Positions 32,196 to 39,973 of a DNA stretch of 64,000 nucleotides are shown piece by piece. A program made the translations under genes and the position numbers. The notes beneath the pieces were generated by a model. It was given only the letters and a program-made list of their open reading frames with translations. It made no database searches and was not told where the DNA came from. Position 1 is the first letter of the stretch. Every line of letters starts with the position of its first letter. Origin of the DNA: Planococcus maitriensis (lineage in GTDB: Bacteria > Bacillota > Bacilli > Bacillales_A > Planococcaceae); the NCBI RefSeq assembly GCF_003289925.1, contig NZ_QLZQ01000004.1, forward strand, positions 62,001 through 126,000, in the 5' to 3' direction.

Positions 32196-32672
32196 ATGGG
32201 AGCTTTCTTGAGGATTTTGATTATCATCGCGAGCGTGTTCCTTGTGGGTGTCGGCATCGTCATATACCTTGTCTACAATTCGAGCCCGGCGCAGCAGAAA
32301 GTGCTCGAGGAAAAAAGCTTCACCGAAGACATCGAGGCAATGGAAATCATGGTTGACAATTCCCGCGTGGAAACGATGCCAAGCGATGGTGCAAGTTCCC
32401 GCATCATGCTGTTGGGCAATGGCGATGGCTTCAGCTTAAACACCAAAGCGGCAGGCGGGCGCCTAGCGATTGAAGTCGAAGACCGCCCCCCCCCGTTCTT
32501 CAATTTCGACTTTAACCGCTCCTATACGCTGCAAGTTTATGTGCCTGTGAGCGGGCTCGGACTCGCCATTTCGAAGGAAATCATCGAGCTCCATAAAGGC
32601 ACCATCGGCTTGCACCTCACAGACGGCCGCTACGTGTTCTGGTTTACGATACCTCTTGAAAAATCATCTTGA
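32196..32672 (+). CDS. Chimeric protein: DUF4097-like membrane N-terminus joined to a histidine-kinase C-terminus
   Basis: 158 residues from the ATG at 32196 (AAAGGA nine bases upstream). Residues 1-27 form a TM helix, and about 30-117 look like the start of a DUF4097/LiaF-type beta domain (EAMEIMVDNSR, YTLQVYVP). At about residue 118 the sequence changes abruptly to SGLGLAISKEIIELHKGTI, the G2 box of a histidine kinase ATPase domain, and ends FWFTIPLE like kinase C-termini. The kinase part lacks all catalytic elements. This is best read as the fusion scar of a deletion between two former neighbours. A run of nine C at 32486-32494 lies in the frame. Confidence 0.7.
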   Translation: MGAFLRILIIIASVFLVGVGIVIYLVYNSSPAQQKVLEEKSFTEDIEAMEIMVDNSRVETMPSDGASSRIMLLGNGDGFSLNTKAAGGRLAIEVEDRPPPFFNFDFNRSYTLQVYVPVSGLGLAISKEIIELHKGTIGLHLTDGRYVFWFTIPLEKSS

Positions 32673-32689
32673 ACAGGCAACGCCCTATA

Positions 32690-32729
32690 AGCACCGCCAC
32701 CGATGGGAAATGCGGTGGCGGTGCTTTTT
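32690..32729 (+). terminator. Terminator after the chimeric gene
   Basis: AGCACCGCCACC pairs with GGTGGCGGTGCT (a perfect 12-bp match around the GATGGGAAATGC loop), then TTTTT. Confidence 0.88.
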
Positions 32730-32864
32730 CATGGCCATTCACCTCGAGATGAATGGCCAGCGGCGTTTCAGCTTATTACGCCATGAAGAAGGGAAAAAAT
32801 GGGTGGAAGGAACGAGACAGGAAATGCGCGCTCCAGGGTATAGACTAAAAAAGGAGGCATTTCA

Positions 32865-34064
32865 ATGAATTTGCATGATAACGACGAAACGAAATTGTTC
32901 AGCCCCGAATTCACCCGGAACCCTTATCCCGCTTACAAGCGGCTGCGCGAGGAAGATCCCGTGCACCAGGTGCGTTTCCCGGATGGCCAGCTCGGTTGGC
33001 TCGTGACACGCTATGCCGACGCGGAAGCCGTATTGAAAGACCCGCGTTTCATCAAGGATTTCTCGAAACTGTTCGGCGGCAGCATGGACGAGATGAGCGT
33101 ATTCACCCAGAACATGCTGTTTTCCGACCCGCCCGACCATAAACGGCTGCGGGGCCTCGCCCAAAAAGCGTTCACCCCGAAAATGATTGACGGCATGAAG
33201 CCACGCATACAGGAAATCACCGACGACTTGCTCGATGGGTTCGAAGGCAAATCGAGCGTCAACTTAATTGATGAATTCGCCTTCCCGCTCCCCATCATCG
33301 TCATTTGCGAAATCTTGGGCGTGCCCTCACAGGACCGCGATAAATTCCGGACCTGGTCGAACTCGCTCATCGAAGGCACGAGTGGCGAAGCAGGCGTTAG
33401 CGTTTATGAGCATATGAATGAATTTGTCCGCTATCTCGGTGAATGGTTCCAAAAAGTGCGCCAACAACCGGGAGACGACTTAATTAGCCGATTGATCGAA
33501 GCTGAAGAAGCAGGCGACCGGCTGACGGAAAAAGAACTGTACGGCCTCGTGTCCCTGCTGATCATCGCGGGGCATGAGACGACCGTGAACTTGATCGGCA
33601 ATACCGTACTTACGCTTCTGAATCATCCCGAACAGCAGCAGGAATTATGCATCCAGCCTGAACTGATCGGCCAGGCCATCGAAGAGTCGCTGCGCTTGAA
33701 CGGGCCGGTCGAATTCAGCACGTCAAGATGGGCCTCGGAAGACCTGGAATTCGGCGGAAAAACCATCCACCGGGGCGATTTGGTCATCGTTGCGCTGAAC
33801 GCGGCGAACCATGACCCCGAGCAGTTCGATAACCCGGAACTGTTCGACATCCACCGCGAAAAAAGTGCCCATCTGGCATTCGGAAAAGGCATCCATTTCT
33901 GCCTTGGCGCCCCGCTCGCACGGCTTGAGGGCCAAATCGCGATCGATGGGCTATTGAAACGCTTTCCCGGCATGGCGCTCGCCGTTCCGGAAAACGAACT
34001 CGACTGGCGTCCCGGCATGATCGTCCGGGGCGTCCGTGAACTGCCGGTAACACTCGGAAAATGA
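32865..34064 (+). CDS. Cytochrome P450 (CYP107-like)
   Basis: 399 residues, standard soluble bacterial P450. The oxygen-binding I-helix motif AGHETT is at 235-240, the ExxR pair at E274/R277, and the heme-binding loop FGKGIHFCLG with thiolate Cys346. It should hydroxylate a hydrophobic substrate with electrons from a ferredoxin or flavodoxin encoded elsewhere. The sequence resembles the CYP107/CYP109 group of Bacilli. AAGGAGG precedes the ATG. It converges on crtP, but a carotenoid substrate is only a guess. Confidence 0.92.
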   Translation: MNLHDNDETKLFSPEFTRNPYPAYKRLREEDPVHQVRFPDGQLGWLVTRYADAEAVLKDPRFIKDFSKLFGGSMDEMSVFTQNMLFSDPPDHKRLRGLAQKAFTPKMIDGMKPRIQEITDDLLDGFEGKSSVNLIDEFAFPLPIIVICEILGVPSQDRDKFRTWSNSLIEGTSGEAGVSVYEHMNEFVRYLGEWFQKVRQQPGDDLISRLIEAEEAGDRLTEKELYGLVSLLIIAGHETTVNLIGNTVLTLLNHPEQQQELCIQPELIGQAIEESLRLNGPVEFSTSRWASEDLEFGGKTIHRGDLVIVALNAANHDPEQFDNPELFDIHREKSAHLAFGKGIHFCLGAPLARLEGQIAIDGLLKRFPGMALAVPENELDWRPGMIVRGVRELPVTLGK

Positions 34065-34070
34065 ACATGC

Positions 34071-34118
34071 AAAAAGGCGGTGCCGACGACTTGTTAAAGT
34101 CATTGGCATCGCCTTTTG
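34071..34118 (+). terminator. Terminator of the P450 gene
   Basis: AAAAAGGCGGTGCC pairs with GGCATCGCCTTTT across a loop. Confidence 0.8.
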
Positions 34119-34175
34119 AATTGTAAGTAGCATAAGCCGTAAGAACGGAAAAAACCGTCTCAGGATTGTAGATTT

Positions 34176-35678
34176 TTAATTGTTTTGATTATCGCGCTTG
34201 ACGATCTTATCGCTCACTTGCTGGCCGCTCAAGGTCACCATCGGCATGCCGCCGCCCGGGTTGACGGTGCCGCCGACAAAATACAGGTTGTCGTATAGTT
34301 CGCTTTGCTTCTTGTGCTTGAAGCCGCCATTCTTGTTCTTGTCGGAGACGGTTCCGTAGATCGCGCCGCGGTCCGAACCGTAGATGCGCTCGATATCATG
34401 CGGTGTCCAGACGTCGCGCACGACGATATTGTCGCGCAGGCCGTCGAGCCCCATGCGTTCGAGCTTATCGATGACACGCTCTTCGAATTCCTTGTACTGC
34501 TCCGGTGTGAACGGATTGTCCTGGATATACGGGATATGCGGCAGGATTTTAATATTTTCATGCCCTTCTGGCGCCTGGCTCGGGTCGGTCTTATTGACGT
34601 TGACGAGATAGATTGTCGGGTCGTCCGGCAGCTCGTGGCGCTCGAATACTTTGTCCATCTGCTCTTTTAAATTGTCCGAGAAGAAGAAATTATGGTGGTT
34701 CAATTGTGGATAGGTCTTCTTGACGCCGAGATGCAAGACCAGCCCCGAACTTGCCGGTTCGTATTTCTTCTCCAGTTTGTCGACAAACTCATGTTCCGCC
34801 TTGACCATTTTTTGATAGAACGGGATGACTTCCATATTCGATACGTAATAATCAGCGGTTTGGAAGCTTCCGTCTTCGAGTTCGACACCGGTGATCTTGC
34901 CTTCCGCACTCGTCAAGGCGCGGATGACGCCCATCCCGGTATGGATCTGGACGCCTTCTTCCCGCGCCAATCTTTCCATGCCGCCTGCCAGGTTGTGCAT
35001 GCCGCCTGGCACATACCAGCAGCCTTGCGCGTGCTGCATGTAAATCATCATATTGAGCACAGCCGGCGCGCTATACGGAGAGGAACCGACATATTTCACG
35101 TAATAAGCGAGCATGTCGCGCAGGTGCGGATTGCTGATGCGCTTTGATATCGCGCTGTACATCGTCGAAGTCAAATCGAATCCGGTCAAAGTCGCGAGGA
35201 TGCCGTTTTGTGCGACGGCCTCTTTCGGCGACTCGAACCCTTCCTTCAAATAGCTGCGTTCGGTCGTCTCGTAAATCCGCTTGGCGTACTTGAGCAGCGC
35301 ATAGTATTCCTTCATGTCCTGTTTCGACAAAGCCGGATTCGCCCGCTCCATCAAATGAAGGTCGTGATACAAATCGATCACCGTGCCATCCGGGAAAAAC
35401 GAGCGCCACTCACGCTCCAATCGCTGCATCGGCACATAATCCGCCATCTTCTTGCCGCTGCCCTGGAACAGGCGGTCGAAAATATGCGGCATCGTCAAAA
35501 TCGACGGGCCGAGGTCAAAACCGAAGCCGTCCCGCTCCAAGCGATTCACTTTCCCGCCGATATGCCCGTTCTTTTCATATAGCGAAACCTCATAGCCTTG
35601 TTGCTGCAATGAAATCGCCGCCGACAAGCCCCCAAGGCCGCCCCCGATCACGATTACGGATTTCTTCGCCTTCCCCAT
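34176..35678 (-). CDS. crtP: 4,4'-diaponeurosporene oxygenase (CrtP/CrtNb-type carotenoid oxidase)
   Basis: 500 residues. N-terminal FAD-binding VIVIGGGLGGLSAAI; HIGGKVNR (about 40-47); DGFGFDLGPSILTMP; and the C-terminal FVGGTVNPGGGMPMVTLSGQQV FAD motif. These blocks match Staphylococcus CrtP (for example KRISNP, YVKYVGSS, ISNMEVIP, PYIQDNPFT) rather than the desaturase CrtN. It oxidises the terminal methyl of C30 carotenoids to an aldehyde or acid, giving yellow-orange pigments. CrtM and CrtN are not in this window. Start ATG follows AAAGGGGCGG. Confidence 0.88.
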   Translation of the reverse strand: MGKAKKSVIVIGGGLGGLSAAISLQQQGYEVSLYEKNGHIGGKVNRLERDGFGFDLGPSILTMPHIFDRLFQGSGKKMADYVPMQRLEREWRSFFPDGTVIDLYHDLHLMERANPALSKQDMKEYYALLKYAKRIYETTERSYLKEGFESPKEAVAQNGILATLTGFDLTSTMYSAISKRISNPHLRDMLAYYVKYVGSSPYSAPAVLNMMIYMQHAQGCWYVPGGMHNLAGGMERLAREEGVQIHTGMGVIRALTSAEGKITGVELEDGSFQTADYYVSNMEVIPFYQKMVKAEHEFVDKLEKKYEPASSGLVLHLGVKKTYPQLNHHNFFFSDNLKEQMDKVFERHELPDDPTIYLVNVNKTDPSQAPEGHENIKILPHIPYIQDNPFTPEQYKEFEERVIDKLERMGLDGLRDNIVVRDVWTPHDIERIYGSDRGAIYGTVSDKNKNGGFKHKKQSELYDNLYFVGGTVNPGGGMPMVTLSGQQVSDKIVKRDNQNN

Positions 35679-35921
35679 ACATGTACCGCCCCTTTTTAAT
35701 GAAATATGTATTCCTGTTCACTTTGAAACCGCCTATACAGAGATTTCTTCAACACCTTGCCATTGTCCTTGTTATTCCCTTCATAATAAGCTTAAAAACG
35801 CTTAATGTATAGTTTTTGTATAATCTCCAGCGAACTGTTCATTTGCGGTGTAAACAGGCCATCAAACGGGAAAAGTGGAAGGGATAGAAACAGGCAAGCC
35901 AAAAGACAGGAGTTGATCGCT

Positions 35922-36515
35922 ATGGCCGGATTCCTTCCCCGCATTTATGATGCGGCCATGAAACCGCTCGAGAAAACCCGCTTCGAGAAGATACGCAAAA
36001 ATCTCGTCCAGCAAGCCACTGGGCGCGTGCTCGAGATCGGCTTCGGGACTGGCGCGAACTTCCGCTATTACCAAAATGCCGAACGGGTCGACGCCATCGA
36101 ACCGAATCCCGAGATGAGCAAACAGGCAGGCAAGCGCATCCGGAAATCAAAAACGCCGATCCACACCTACGAAGCCGTGGCGGAACAATTGCCCTTCGCC
36201 GATAACAGCTTCGACACCGTCGTCGCGACATTGGTCTTCTGCACAATCCCGGACCCCGTCAAAGCGCTCGCAGAAATCCACCGCGTCAGCAAACCCAGCG
36301 CCCGGATCCTCATGTTCGAGCACGTCAAAATGGACCAGCCACTCATGGGCAAAACCCAGGAATCCTTGACACCCGTCTGGAAAAGGCTATGCGACGGCTG
36401 CCATTTGAACCGCGACACACTCGAATTGGTGAACCGTTCGCCTCTCGAAATCGTGAGCGTGGAGTCCTATTACGGCGGGCTGTTTTTGACCATTGAAAGC
36501 CGGAAACCGCTGTGA
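35922..36515 (+). CDS. Class I SAM-dependent methyltransferase
   Basis: 197 residues. Motif I LEIGFGTGANFRYY at about 36-49, acidic strand end DAIEPNPEM, motif III-like FDTVVATLVFCTIPD and a SARILMFEHVK strand show a Methyltransf_11 fold. It resembles phosphatidylethanolamine N-methyltransferase / UbiE-like small enzymes. The acceptor is unknown. The ATG at 35922 is set by CAGGAG nine bases upstream; the longer frame has no ribosome site. Lies beside crtP, divergently transcribed. Confidence 0.85.
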   Translation: MAGFLPRIYDAAMKPLEKTRFEKIRKNLVQQATGRVLEIGFGTGANFRYYQNAERVDAIEPNPEMSKQAGKRIRKSKTPIHTYEAVAEQLPFADNSFDTVVATLVFCTIPDPVKALAEIHRVSKPSARILMFEHVKMDQPLMGKTQESLTPVWKRLCDGCHLNRDTLELVNRSPLEIVSVESYYGGLFLTIESRKPL

Positions 36516-36525
36516 ATTGCAGCTG

Positions 36526-36690
36526 CTTCGTGTGTTGAATTGTAGCTGTCCCTGTGCACGGCGCAATTATGACTATTTATCGGGAAGCATGAAAATGCAC
36601 AAAAAAATTCAAAAACTCCTATCCTACGGCATTCACCATTCATTCGCCCTGTATACAGGACTTCCTGAATTGTGTGGTGCACAGGGACAA
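36526..36690. repeat. Repeat cluster A: two 21-bp cores in inverted orientation
   Basis: Core AATTGTGTGGTGCACAGGGAC in the plus direction at 36668-36688, and a variant in the minus direction at 36548-36568. The two could pair into a 20-bp stem with a loop of about 100 bases. Part of the 453-base gap 36516-36968, which also holds the SAM riboswitch. Confidence 0.75.
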
Positions 36691-36765
36691 AAAAAATATC
36701 TTGCAATTATCCGAAGATTGCTTTAATGTGAACACCATCACCCAACAACTAACTTAATAATCGAT

Positions 36766-36872
36766 TTCTTATCAAGAGAGACGGAGGGATTTGGCCCTGT
36801 GAAGTCTCAGCAACCGCCCTGATTCAGGACAAGGTGCTAATTCCAATAGGTGCAAGCCTAGAAGATAAGAAG
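36766..36872 (+). ncRNA. SAM-I (S-box) riboswitch 1
   Basis: Typical S-box order: TTCTTATCAAGAGAGACGGA (P1 and start of P2), GGGATTTGGCCCTGTGAAG, TCTCAGCAACCG, AAGGTGCTAATTCCA, and GAAGATAAGAA closing P1. It binds S-adenosylmethionine and, when bound, favours the terminator that follows. Controls the MetE-like gene 100 bases downstream. Confidence 0.96.
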
Positions 36873-36888
36873 AATGCATTTTCCATAA

Positions 36889-36927
36889 ACGGGGCTTTCT
36901 TCTTTTCGAAGAAAGCCCCGTTTTTTA
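36889..36927 (+). terminator. Riboswitch-controlled terminator 1
   Basis: ACGGGGCTTTCTTC pairs with GAAGAAAGCCCCGT, then TTTTT. Confidence 0.92.
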
Positions 36928-36968
36928 TTTCCACCACTCACACTAAAAACAGAAAGAAGGAATTTCAC

Positions 36969-38096
36969 ATGACCCATTCAACTATTCAAACAAGCCCTAA
37001 ACTAACTACAGCACCATTCAAGGCGGATCACGTTGGGAGCTTATTGCGCCCCGACAGCATTCACGAAGCCCGCAAACAGTTCAAAGAAGGTGCCATCACA
37101 GCGGAACAGCTGCGGGAAGTCGAGACGACGGAAATCAAGCGCATCGTCGACAAGCAAATCGAAGTCGGCCTCAAAGCGGTGACGGACGGCGAGTTCCGCC
37201 GCACGTTCTGGCACACCGATTTCATGGCGCATATCAATGGCTTCGAAGGTTACACGCCGGAAAAAGGCTACCAGTTCAAAAACGTGGAAACCGAAGCTTA
37301 CGACGTCCGCAATACCGGCAAGATTTCATTCAATGAAAACCATCCCTTCCTCAGCGATTTCATTGAATTCAAGGAAATCGTCGGCGGCCGCGCGGTTCCG
37401 AAACTGACGATTCCAAGCCCGAACCAATTTTTCAATCAAGGCATCCGCGATGAAGAGATTTACCCGGACCTGGAAGACTACGCGAAAGACGTCATCCAAG
37501 CTTACCGCGACGCCTTCAAAGCGTTCTATGACGCCGGCGCGCGCTATATCCAGATCGACGATGTTTACATTGCTGGATTGTCTTCTCCCGACATCCCGTT
37601 CAACGACGGCAAATACAATCGCGACTATTTGATCGACTTGGCGCTTCGCGTCGCAAACGGCGTGCTCGAAGGAAAACCGGAAGACCTCGCCGTAACGACT
37701 CACTTGTGCCGCGGCAATTACCAATCCGACTGGGCATTCGAAGGCAGCTACGCATTGATCGCGCCTACCTTGTTCGCCAAAGAAAAAGTCGACGGCTTCT
37801 TCCTTGAATACGACGACGACCGCTCCGGCAGCTTCCAGCCACTCGAGCACATCCCGAACGGCGGACCGAAAGTCGTGCTCGGCGTCTTCACCTCGAAAAA
37901 CGGCGAACTCGAAGACAAAGAAGCGATCAAAGCACGCGTCGCAGAAGCCGCAAAATACGTGCCGCTCGAGCAGCTATGCATCAGCCCGCAATGCGGATTC
38001 GCATCGACCCACCACGGCAATATCCTCACCGAAGAGCAGCAATGGGACAAACTCCGCTACATCGTGGAAGTTTCTGAAGAGATTTTCGGAGAATGA
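36969..38096 (+). CDS. MetE C-terminal-like cobalamin-independent methionine synthase family protein (YxjG type)
   Basis: 375 residues, the size of stand-alone MetE_C-like proteins (B. subtilis YxjG/YxjH). FKADHVGSLLRP at the N-terminus, DGEFRRTFWHTDF, YIQIDDVYIAGL, VTTHLCRGNY (zinc-binding His and Cys) and a CISPQCGFAST end (second Cys) match the family. It transfers a methyl group to homocysteine; the donor of YxjG-type enzymes is not firmly established. The SAM riboswitch confirms a role in methionine supply. Starts behind AGAAGGAAT. Confidence 0.93.
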   Translation: MTHSTIQTSPKLTTAPFKADHVGSLLRPDSIHEARKQFKEGAITAEQLREVETTEIKRIVDKQIEVGLKAVTDGEFRRTFWHTDFMAHINGFEGYTPEKGYQFKNVETEAYDVRNTGKISFNENHPFLSDFIEFKEIVGGRAVPKLTIPSPNQFFNQGIRDEEIYPDLEDYAKDVIQAYRDAFKAFYDAGARYIQIDDVYIAGLSSPDIPFNDGKYNRDYLIDLALRVANGVLEGKPEDLAVTTHLCRGNYQSDWAFEGSYALIAPTLFAKEKVDGFFLEYDDDRSGSFQPLEHIPNGGPKVVLGVFTSKNGELEDKEAIKARVAEAAKYVPLEQLCISPQCGFASTHHGNILTEEQQWDKLRYIVEVSEEIFGE

Positions 38097-38101
38097 ATGA
38101 G

Positions 38102-38135
38102 AAAAGGCAAGCGCTAATTTGCGCTTGCCTTTTTC
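38102..38135 (+). terminator. Terminator of the MetE-like gene
   Basis: AAAAGGCAAGCGC pairs with GCGCTTGCCTTTT. Confidence 0.9.
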
Positions 38136-38143
38136 CTTGGAAT

Positions 38144-38229
38144 AATTGTGTGGTGCACAGGGACGTTTTCATACCCGAAGCCCCTCACACCGCGGTTTCG
38201 GCTGTCCGAATTGTGTGGTGCACAGGGAC
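38144..38229 (+). repeat. Repeat cluster B: two direct 21-bp cores, 65 bp apart
   Basis: Identical cores AATTGTGTGGTGCACAGGGAC at 38144-38164 and 38209-38229. The second ends five bases from the stop codon of the convergent TRAP binding-protein gene. Confidence 0.85.
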
Positions 38230-38233
38230 AGCA

Positions 38234-39253
38234 CTAATTCGCCGACAAGGCACGGTCAATTAAATCCTTGCCGATCTGTTCCTCGTACTTTTCATAGACA
38301 GGCTGAGCCGCCTGGCGGAATTCATCTCGTTGCTCAGTGGTCAGATCGTTTATTTGCATGCCTTCCGCTTCCAGCTGTTCCATGAATTCCACATCCTGCT
38401 CCTGGGCAAGTTCGCGCTGCTTGTCCCGGAATTCCTCGGATGCTTCCATCACCAGCGTTTGGAGATCATCCGGCAAACTATTAAAGAAGTCGTTGTTCGC
38501 AAGCAATATCGCCGCTGCATAGACATGTCCAGTCAAGGTGAGGTAGTCCTGCACTTCGTAGAATTTATTCGTGTAGTACAAGGAAATCGGACATTCCATC
38601 GCATCATAAGTACCTTGCTGCAGCGCCGTGTACAATTCCCCAAAAGCAAACGGCGAAGCATTGGCCCCAAATGCTTCGAACGTATCGGTATGGAGCGGGT
38701 TTTCAAGCGTCCGCATTTTCAAGCCTTCCATATCTTCCGGGGATTCGATCGGGCCTTCATTATTGGACACATGACGGAAGCCGTTTTCACCAAATGCCAG
38801 CCCTTTCAAATCGTTTTCTTCCAGGCTGGCCAGTAGCTCTTGCCCCAAATCCCCGTCCAGCGCATTATAGGCAGCGTCGTAATCATCAAACAGAAACGGC
38901 AAATCGAACACGAGAAATTTTTCATTGAATGAAGCCAGCGGTGCCACTGCCGGGATCGTCATTTCCAAATTCCCTAACTGGACGGCTTCGATCGCTTCAC
39001 GGTCCGATCCATACAATTGGCCGTTTGGATACAGCTCGACATTCAGCCGGCCATCCGACTCGGTTTCCAGTTTTTCTTTGAACTCAAGTGCCTGGATATG
39101 GGCAGAATGTTCTTCGGGAACCAAATAGCCGATTCTAATGGTGTACGTGTCTTCTCCGCTTTCTTGTTGCGAGCTTGAATCACTTGGCCTGCCGCAGGCT
39201 GACAGCATCAATATGATGAGGACAATCAACGCAGATCCGAATGTTTTTTTCAT
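38234..39253 (-). CDS. TRAP transporter substrate-binding lipoprotein (DctP family)
   Basis: 339 residues. Signal peptide with lipobox LSAC (about 17-20). DctP pattern: RIGYLVPEEHSAHIQALEFKE, YPNGQLYGSDREAIEAVQLG, GENGFRHVSNN, MRTLENPLHTDTFEAFGANASP (the carboxylate-binding Arg lies here) and ELYTALQQGTYDA. TRAP systems import C4-dicarboxylates, sialic acid or other acids using an ion gradient. The membrane subunits DctQ and DctM are missing nearby, so it is an orphan. Confidence 0.9.
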   Translation of the reverse strand: MKKTFGSALIVLIILMLSACGRPSDSSSQQESGEDTYTIRIGYLVPEEHSAHIQALEFKEKLETESDGRLNVELYPNGQLYGSDREAIEAVQLGNLEMTIPAVAPLASFNEKFLVFDLPFLFDDYDAAYNALDGDLGQELLASLEENDLKGLAFGENGFRHVSNNEGPIESPEDMEGLKMRTLENPLHTDTFEAFGANASPFAFGELYTALQQGTYDAMECPISLYYTNKFYEVQDYLTLTGHVYAAAILLANNDFFNSLPDDLQTLVMEASEEFRDKQRELAQEQDVEFMEQLEAEGMQINDLTTEQRDEFRQAAQPVYEKYEEQIGKDLIDRALSAN

Positions 39254-39336
39254 TAGACGCCTCCCGTTTAGATTTTTTTATCTTATACCCCTTCGGAAAG
39301 CCAAAATAACCTATCGTGCGAAGAACAGGGTCACCG

Positions 39337-39378
39337 CAAAAAACCTTCTTCCAACCGTTTAAGTTAGAAGAAGGTTTT
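39337..39378 (-). terminator. Terminator of the GbsR-like operon
   Basis: Minus strand: AAAACCTTCTTC pairs with GAAGAAGGTTTT, then TT. Confidence 0.85.
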
Positions 39379-39382
39379 CTGT

Positions 39383-39931
39383 TTATTTCCCTGATTTCTG
39401 CTGCTTTGGCGATTTCGGGACCAAGTCAAAAATTTCATGTGATTCAAATGTGCCGATGAGGCGATTCAGCCAATCGTAGTAGGCCAAGCCATCATGCAGT
39501 TTTTCCAGATCTTTTTGGATTAGCGCAGTGGTCTCTTCATCGATGTCTTCACTTTTAAGCAACTGATTCAATTCATCAATGGACTTTTTCATGGAAACCG
39601 TTTTAGGGTTGATAACTTTGCGCCAGTGATAGGAAAAGAATTTGAAGAAGCTTTCGTAATTGTCTTCTTCGACTTTGTATAGATCTTTCCGTTCGCCTTT
39701 TCGCCAGACTTTCTCTACCAGCCCGATCTCATCAAGTTCCCTGACCGCATTGCTCATGCTCGCCTTGCTCATGCCGAGCAATTCCATCATGTCCTCCAGT
39801 GTCATCGGTTTTTCGTAATAATACATGACCGACATGAGCCGTTTCACAGTTGCCGGCATGCCAAGCAATGTTTGGCTGTCCGAATTCTGGTCGATGATCC
39901 GCTCTCTCGCTTCCTGGAATTTATCGTTCAT
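39383..39931 (-). CDS. GbsR/MarR-type transcriptional regulator
   Basis: 182 residues of the GbsR family: LLGMPATVKRLMSVMYYYEKPMT start, winged helix LEDMMELLGMSKASMSNAVRELDEIGLVEKVW, wing RKGERKDLYKVE, then a helical dimerisation half. In Bacilli GbsR proteins repress choline/betaine genes and respond to choline-like ligands. Here it is the last gene after a binding protein and an M20 hydrolase, which it probably controls. ATG at 39931 follows AAGGTGG. Confidence 0.85.
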   Translation of the reverse strand: MNDKFQEARERIIDQNSDSQTLLGMPATVKRLMSVMYYYEKPMTLEDMMELLGMSKASMSNAVRELDEIGLVEKVWRKGERKDLYKVEEDNYESFFKFFSYHWRKVINPKTVSMKKSIDELNQLLKSEDIDEETTALIQKDLEKLHDGLAYYDWLNRLIGTFESHEIFDLVPKSPKQQKSGK

Positions 39932-39973
39932 AAAAAGCCCACCTTTTGAGATGTTTATATCTCCTATCATACA

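Noticed and set aside
35805-35921. Longer N-terminus for the methyltransferase
   Set aside because: No ribosome site before the upstream ATG, and the extra residues are not protein-like.
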